Assembly (NCBI GenBank): GCA_036924085.1
Contig: JAVGWX010000003.1
Coordinates: 126,910,974-126,974,973 of the forward strand
Origin: Ariolimax columbianus
Lineage: Eukaryota; Mollusca; Gastropoda; Stylommatophora; Arionidae
Length of the DNA: 64,000 nt
Direction: 5' to 3'
The notes below the pieces were generated by a model. The model was not told the origin of the DNA and searched no databases. It was given only the letters and a program-made list of their open reading frames with translations. A program made the position numbers and the translations under genes. This document shows positions 53,001-62,000 of this stretch, one piece after another; positions within the stretch are counted from its first letter, which is position 1; each line of letters opens with the position of its first letter.

Positions 53001-56000
53001 ACCTCACCTCGCAAAAATGGAAGGTGTTTAACAAGAAAGCTAACGCTCCATCACTTCTATTACCTTTTAAATAAACCTCATGGGGACGGCGTGGGCCAAT
53101 GGTTAAGTGGCACGGCTCACAAGCCGAAGGTGCTGGGTTTGATCCCCATCACAGCACCAGCTGTTACCCCGGGGAAGCAAACCCTTAGAAAATGCAGGAG
53201 GAAGCAGACCCTTACATAAAATGCATGCTGAAGTCAGATACACTAGGCCAACAGGCGCAAAATAAAAACCACAGAGCAACACACACCACCTTGGGGATTA
53301 GAGAAATAAGGCAAACGCAAACAAACAAATAAAACCTCAGGAGTGGGCCCTGTTCAAAAAAAGGTTGATAACATTAATCTACACTATGTTTTTGTAATAA
53401 TGTATACATCACATTTTCATAGAAGATGTCATTATTTTTGGTATGTTTCTCTTCCAATTTTGGTAACCAGGGGAATTGAATGGTCAGGCCTGAAGTCATT
53501 TATATCTTATGCTTATCCTAACCCCGGACCTTCAAATCTTGTGAAGAATGAAATCTTTATTTTAAATATTACTTCCGGTGAGTATATAAATAGATTTTGA
53601 AAGTTATTTTTTCAGTTTAAACTGGTGTATAAAAAACAGACTTTATTACCATTTCTGGGGTAGCGGAGGGGTTTTTAGGCTGAGGACTACAGGCCACTTC
53701 GCCACTGCTGTTGCTACGTCATGTGTTGGCTATGTTTGTTTGTTTCAAACCGAACAGAGAAACACCATATGCCTTACTGGAATTTTGATCCGCTGCCCTC
53801 CTTGTCAGCAGGTAGACATCAAAACCATTTGGCCATGCATTCCTCTCAACTGGTGTATTCTTTACTTTATTTGGGCATATCATATCTACTCTTCAGTTGA
53901 TTATCACCATTTGTTCCTGTGTGACCAAAACCTACTCTTTATTTCAGCATATCATATCTACTCTTCAGTTGATTATCACCATTTGTTCCTGTGTGACCAA
54001 AACCTACTCTTTATTTCAGCATATCATATCTACTCTTCAGTTGATTATCACCATTTGTTCCTGTGTGACCAAAACCTACTCTTTATTTCTAGCATATATT
54101 GCAAGGTTCGTCTTACTGTATTTTCTTTAATCCCATCAGAGTGTTCTTCTTCTTCTTCTGCGTACACAGTCAGACAGTAACCATTATTTTTTAGAAAAAA
54201 GCGGCGGTCATCCTGAGGCTCTCGCCACTGCCATAGAGCTTGTCTTGCAGTTCCACTGGTAATGGCCACATCTGCTCTCTCTGATCCTCGTATGTCGGGC
54301 AGTTCTGCAGCAGATGTTCAGTGGTCATTTTACCAGTACCGCACGGGCATTCGTCGGTACACCCTATCGTCAATTTGTTGAATAGGTGGTACCTCAGTCT
54401 GTTGTGGCCAGTGCGGAGTCTGAAGACAACGACCTGCTCTCTTCGGTTCAACTGGTAATAGGCATCGTTTTTGGTGTAACCAGTATGTTCGGTTTCCCAT
54501 TTGGTCATGTATCTGGCTTTGATAAGCCGTTTTGACTCTTCGTACGTCATACTGGTATCTATTTGTGGTAGTCTTGCACCTTCTTTTGCCAGTCCCATCA
54601 GAGTGTTCAATCCAAGTACATTCCCTTTAGACTATTTTGTACTTGAATTGATTGTTAGGTTTGGTTTGATGAGTCTTGCTTTTAGTCAATAAGCAATGTC
54701 TTTAAAATGACAGATAAACAAAAAAGTTAATAAAATTGTCATCAAAGAAGATTACTGGAATCCATAGTGATGTGGTTCCACGGAAGATTAATAATCCCAT
54801 GGACAGCTAAAAGGGAAAGATCTGCTGAGGGATGTCAATGTTCAAGTGAAGCTTATTACACAATTCATATAGATAAGGTAAAGGAAGTTCTTCAGCAGAC
54901 TTAACCGCTGGTCAGAAATGAAGTGTAATATTTACTTCAGTATATTAAGCGTCAGCTTGTGAGGTGGGGTGGCCAGTTCCCTTCCTCACTGTATTTTTCT
55001 TCTTTAACCATAAGTCAGGTACCCATTTACAGTAGAAAGCTATAATATTTTGAGAGGGAGGATTAGAACTTACTGTGACATCAGGAAAAAATACTCCAGA
55101 AAAGGAATTTTAGACAGTAAATAGAGAGCTGGGCAGTTTTAACATGTTGGTATTTAATTAGCACAATAAAAAAAACTGAATAAATAAACAGCTCTATGGA
55201 CCTGATGGGGTAAAGGCTATCAAACATTGACAGTAATATGATTGATCTTGGTATCTTTTTTGTGTATAGGTAAACAGGAGCAGTTGCGAACAAATCGGGA
55301 AAATGAATCGCCAATTGAAATGCTAGCCATATCTCATCTCAAGTGAGTTTGTACATTTGTTTGGGTATCTTTGTTCAACTTACTGCTACATGTGACCATT
55401 GACCCTTAACCATATGTCTCCAAGCCAGGCAGTCCTGCTTACTTTGTTCCTATTTTCCCTTCTTTGCGTTAGGATCCTTTGATTATGATGTATCTGCAGG
55501 CCAGTCACCATGATGAAGTCTGTAGTCATTACCAGGTCAGAGCGGTGGCCTTATAGCTTTTGTCTCAGCTCTGTACCTTCTGGCCCGGTCTGACATCTCA
55601 TTCCACTATAAAGTGGGCATTCTTGTAGAATATTTTTCAGAATTCTTGCACTCTGTTCCACATAGGCATTCATTTGTGTGTGAGATCCTATTTTCCCTGT
55701 TTCAGCATAGGTCTTTAACCATATATGGGTATTGTTCCTAGTGCTTTCTTTCAAATCCAGAAGGTTACTCTAAAACCTGCAATGCATCTTATGGGGGGGG
55801 GGGGGGGGGGAGAAGAACCTCTTATCCTGCAGTAATATCTGTTGTAGAATTCTTATATAATGGTATTTGATTTAAAAATGGACAAAATAATTCTGTTAAC
55901 TTCTTTTAGTAGACAGCTCTACTTACATATTTTTATAATTCTGTCTAGTCACCATATTTGAAATTTATAGAAAAGAGTAGGTATAAATAAATGTGATATT

Positions 56001-59000
56001 CATATTTTTGTAGTGGTGCCCTAATACTCTAAATCAATACACTCTAGGCCATGGTTCTGAAATTCACTTACAGTAAGGATATTTTCTGCGCCCGTGACAT
56101 GATTGGTGTTTTATCATGTGAAATATGGGTAATAAAATTTGGACGAAAATATAGAACATTTTGTACCATATTAGAGGTAATGTATATGCAAGTTTTTCAA
56201 AACTCTCTTGTTGGACTGGATAAAATGAAGAAAACATGAAAAGTATATTTGTTTCACAATGTCAAACTTGTACTGTCATCGACAGGTTAATCTTTTTCAT
56301 CTTCGACCAATCCCCTATCTCCATGCAAATTTTTCACATGGGAGTCAAAGTAATTAAGTTTTGTGATCACTGCTTTCCTTTGCCAGATTATTTTATGACA
56401 AATTCTTCTTAAACAAAATAGTGCTCTATTCTTGTGTGGAGAAGACAACTTTATATTTGTTTCATCTGTAACTGTAATTCTCACATTATTCCTTTATTAA
56501 TTAATAAAGATATATATTATGATGGCTGCGTGGCCTAGGGGTGAAACTCGCTCGGTTTTTACAAACCCAACGTTCTGGGTTCGATACCCACCTGTGTCCA
56601 GTTTGGCAGATGCTGGATTTTTTTCTCGGGCGAATGCTCCTCCACGTACGGAAAATAATGGCAACATACCGTACTGCACACTTGCCAAGAAACTTATAAC
56701 AGCCAAATAAGTGACGGTTGTAAGAAGCGACGTTTTGTAAAAGGACATGCGACTTATACATTATGAAAGAGCTACAATTCCTAATTGTCCAAACTGTAAC
56801 TTGTTCTTTCTCCTGATATAGCTTTTAAACATAGATTTAGTCTGAAGAAGTATTGATCAGTATTTTTCGTTTAGACTGCTAAAATTATGTAATCTAAAGA
56901 TTAAAAAATTAGTGTTCGTAGATAAAAAAAAAGTTTCATGCTTAAAAAAGAACAAATTTTTATACTTTCACAGTTCAAGCTCATTGCTTAATTTGTCTTC
57001 AAACAGTAACTGTCCAAACAGTGTAATTTTCAACACAAAGGCTCGTTAGACAAAATGTTGTCACTGGTAAAATAGGAAAGGCAATAGTTATGAACCTGTA
57101 ACATACAATTCATTATACAGACAAATGTGGTATTTTAAGTGAGCTCTTACATTTCTTAGATGAAACAAAAATTAAGAGCATTACTAGTTGACACTTGAGC
57201 TAGTTTGAGATTCCATGCTCTAAAAACTTTCCAATTCAGACTATGTGAAGATAAAACTTCGTCAGTTATTTAAACATAATTTCTGTGTAGCTATATGATT
57301 AAAATTTATGTATCTCTTTCAGACAGTATTTTATGCTGCTATTCAAAGACAAGCCACTTGAATTGTGGGATTTGAGGACTCAGACTATAATCCGTGAGCT
57401 CCCTCGCAACTTTCCTAAACCTACCACAGCTGTAAGTTTCAACTATGCAACTCCATAACATTGGTTTCAGTTTGGAGGGCTTACAGATTTTACATTGTTT
57501 GTACTATGAAAGTAATACAAGTGTAGCTCTGAATTAAGTATCTTCTATTCTGTTTGCTCCTTTCTTATTTTTTTTGTTTGTTAGTGTCAGACGCATTGTG
57601 GAGGTGGCATAGCCTAGGAGTGAATCTTGATTGGTTTTTTACAATTGCATCACACCGAGTTCAAATCCCGCTGTGTCCAGTTTGTCAGGCACAGTTCTAT
57701 TTGTTGTTGGTGCAAACGCTTCTCCACGTACAGAAAGTAATGACAATCTACTATACTGCACACCTGCCAAGAAACTTATAAACAGCCGAATAGATTAACA
57801 GTTATAAGAAGCGGCATTCTGTAAAGGACATGCTACTTACTTTTTTTAAAGATACATTGTGTCACATTTTACAGTTGGGCTGCGATATGTGCACCTTTTG
57901 GTCTGACAAATCCATTTTCGATGTCTTTGATGTCTTTTTACTCAGATTAACTCCTACTTAGTAACATTTTACAACATGCAGAATGGATAGATTAATAGAA
58001 TGTGCCATTAGAACACGGAAAGTGAATGTGAGTTGGAAACCAGAAGTACAAAATGAATATGAAAGGAGCTGAGCTAGGAGTTCTTGCTATGATCTGTTTA
58101 AGGAGCGAGGAGTCAAAGAAAAAGCATGCATTCGCTCCTTAAACTATCTCTCTTATGTTTCTTTAAATGAGACCTCTCCTTGTAATCAGAAATTCTCAGA
58201 ACCTCTTCACTGAGATAAGTGGAAAAACTACATGAGGCCCAAGTCATCAAAGTTATTTATCTGTATTGTTTTTTTGTCATTATCTTATGATAACTGTTTA
58301 TTGTTACTTTTAAATTCTTCTACTATTTTACTATAATGGGAATTACATTATTGTTATGATGTGCAAACATGTGTGTGTATACTAAAGATTCTATCTAGCA
58401 TCATACCTTTGTGTACAATCGGCATCTCTCTGACATCTTAACATTTCTTCAAGGTTTGGTCACCGTCTCACAGTTTGAGAACTCTTAGAAAGAAACTCTT
58501 AGACTATGGTGAAGATGATAAATCAGTACCATCATCAGCCCCCAGCAACTCAATGACTTCCTCTGTGGATTCTCAAGAGGAGAAGTATTTATTTTAATAT
58601 TATAATTACTTGTTTGTCTTTGTAGAATGTTTTCAATAATGAATTGGTCCATTTTAATAATAAAAGTTTTCCTGTAATGTCAATTTAAGAGTAATGTACA
58701 TCATTAAAAAAAAAATTTTGCCATGAACCTGACATTTTCACAAAATGCTTGGAAATATTTGAAAATAACAAAACACAGAGCATCACAAATATAGCTAAAT
58801 TGGAGATGGAGACAGTGCTAATACTTAAAAAAAAAATGGATATACTCAGAAGTGTAACAACACTTGCCTTTATGGTTCTCTTTGTGATTGTGTCGCTAAC
58901 CTACTTTGTTTACAGTTTAACCTTTACCGCACCTCATTAAAAATTGAACGCAACTTAATCACCTCCTGCATCATTTTGAGCATGTCATGTTTTACTGTGG

Positions 59001-62000
59001 TTGTTGACTCTGAGAGCATGTAACCTTTCTGTTTATTGGTCAATAAGTATAATTTTGTTCTGTGTAGAGACATAAATGAATAAAGAGCTTGTTCGTGTTA
59101 TATTTTTGTTGTGTGTGTGTTAGTTTCTGAGATACAAGAAGATGAAGGTGAAAATTTATAAAAATGAAGCACAAACATTTAGACTCATTGATTAGGGAAC
59201 ATCGCTCCTCAATAAATCCAATGAATTCACAACAAAGTATTGATACTGTTGTTTTCTAATATCAGCACAAGTGTTAGTTTACACCAAAAACATATTTAAT
59301 TTCATCTGCATAAACAAACGAAACAGATCAATCTTATAAAGATCTTTTACAACAACTTAATATCCCCTTATCAATAATGGGTCTGCCCCAATCCATGCAA
59401 AAAGATGATAAAGTGTTTCAAATCCGTTTGTAATAATCTAACACAAAATACTTTAATCAGCAATAAAGCTGTGTAGATGGATGTGACATATTCGTCATAA
59501 CAATCGTATCTATTTCTACGGTATCTCTGGTTATATTTTATTAAAACGGTGTATGATCTGCCGTTTGATTACATTTTTATTGACACCACCATGGCGTGTG
59601 AAAAAACATTTTCTGTCACGATGGTGCGGTAAAGGTTAAGAGCCTCAAGAGTTTTCTCATTTTCATACATAGCGTGGTTCAGATATATACAAAATATCGC
59701 AATAGTCGAGAGGTAAGGCATTCGACTCTCAAAAAGCGATTAACGGAAATGGTTGCTGATCTATTCTTGCAAGTTTCAAGTCACCCTTGTTCTCAAGAGA
59801 GGCAAGACAAGAGTGCCTGCATCCTGAGTTATCTCCAGTCATCTCGGCTGGTCATCTTGCTACTGGTCTAAGGTAGCTTGGGACAAGAGAGTGAGGTTGA
59901 TGACCGACAAAGTTTCTTTCTCACTATAATGCAAATACAGTGTCTAATAATGTCGCCAACATCACTTGCTATGAGCAACTAACTTAATATCCTTACACAG
60001 AAAATATTCAGTGTAATCTGTATTGCTTAAGTATAATAATATAGTACATTTACAAAATATCAATGTGAAGTTTCTGTAAAAGATACAGTGCTATGATAAG
60101 ATGTAAAATATAATGTGTTTTCTCATAACTCTTGAAGTATAAAGAAGTGATAGTTTTTTGTTTTCTTCAAATTTCACTCCTTGTATGAACTAGCACAAAT
60201 AGTTCAAAGTTTTTTTTTCATTTCTCTTTGCTGTCTACATGCAGTTCTTTCCATGTTTCTCTAGGCCTTTCCTTTCTTGGTTTTCTTCTAGGAATTTGTT
60301 TCAGCTAGGGTCATTTTGATATTACAGTACGTTGTTTTTTAATGTTTTTATTTTACAGAAAATATTTAACAATTAAATAAGTAAATTTTATCAAATAATT
60401 ACTGACAAATCAGGTAATTCAGATTTGTAAAAGATGTTTCTATCTTTGTGTTCAGAGACAAGAAGGAGAAGAGGAAAAATAGTATCAGAGAGCATTTTGT
60501 CATGACAGACAAAGAAGGAACTGTCTTTCATTTTATTGTTGAGGGATCCACAATATCAGATGTAACAAAGATACCTCCAGAGGTAAGCAAGGATTTGATG
60601 ACTTCTTTGATCAAAGAAAATTAGATATTGTGGAAGTGGCACAAAACCTACAATTTTATTTAATTTAAAACTATAAAAGAAGAAAATGTTGAAGACTAAT
60701 GGATAAGGAAACAACAGAGATAATTTGGTCTGGAAATTATGTCTGGTGTAACCTGCACCAGAGGGAATATTTTCTGTAATAAAGATCCAATATTATCTTC
60801 CTGCTGCATGACATTTAGTAACAGGACACAATGACAGTTAACAACTACAATCATAATATAGTTCCAGCTATGATAAAATGAGCGCACCTAGAAATGATCT
60901 AGACCGCGCGTCATAATAGTTTAACCAAAGAGCTATGCCCTTGTTTGTGACTTATTCATTGGTCATGCTAAGTTACCACCATTTGACCCTATTTGGACAA
61001 GTGGCCCACTTTGCCAAGGGCACCTCCATCCGCCAGCTCTTAAAGCAGGCCATGGGCATCATGGATAGTAAATGACCTGCTCCATCATAGTACCACCCCT
61101 GCAGCCATCTATGCACCACCTGCTTAGGTCAAATTGAAAAGATATCATCCTCATTGTAAGCAGCCTGGGATTTAGCCACTCAAAATGGTCATGGATTGTT
61201 GGTGCAAGTATTTAAAATTAAATTTCTCATAATACGAGAAGTGTTCAAATGAAACTAGACCAAACTGTAAAACGTTAAAATACGTACGATGAGCATGATG
61301 ACATCACTTCTGGTGTAAACAACACATACCAACCATCAAGTTTGCAAAATTTCATTATCCTCCAACTCATAGTTTCCTCAGCAGACAGTTGAAAACATGG
61401 TGGGTGTGATACGAAATCCGTATAGTGTTGATCAGCGAACGGTGATTCAGTTTCTAACAGCTGAAGGATGATGACCAGTTGACATTCATCAGAATGCAGG
61501 CAGTGTATGGTGACAAAAGTGTGTTGAAGACAACAGGAAAGAACTAGACAATGATATTTAAAGAAGGACGCAAGTTAACACACCAATATGAGCCTGACCT
61601 GGTGTAGGAAGATCTTTCGTTAACTCACGTCCTTCTTTAACATCGTTGTCCAGTTCTTCACTGTTGTCTTCAACACACTTTTGTCACCATACACTGCCTG
61701 CATTCTGCGATGATCAGACCTTTCTTTTCTCGCTGATCAACTCTGGACGGATTCCGTATCAGACCTGCCATGTTTTCAACGGTCTACTAAAGAAAACTAT
61801 GAGTTGGAGGATAATTAAATTTTGCAAACTTGATGGCTGGTATGTGCTGTTTACATCAGAAGTGATTTCATCATGCGCATCGTACGTATGTTCACTTGTT
61901 GCAGTTAGGTCCGGTTTCATTTGAACATGCCTCGCACATAGCTAGAGAAAATAGATGTTGGAATTAAAAGTGAAGTATTTAGTCATTCTTGACCTCATGA

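Noticed and set aside
53740..54180. 146-codon frame with 24-residue repeats
   Set aside because: Explained by the 72-bp triplication in WDR11 intron 13, and it runs into a Jockey tail.
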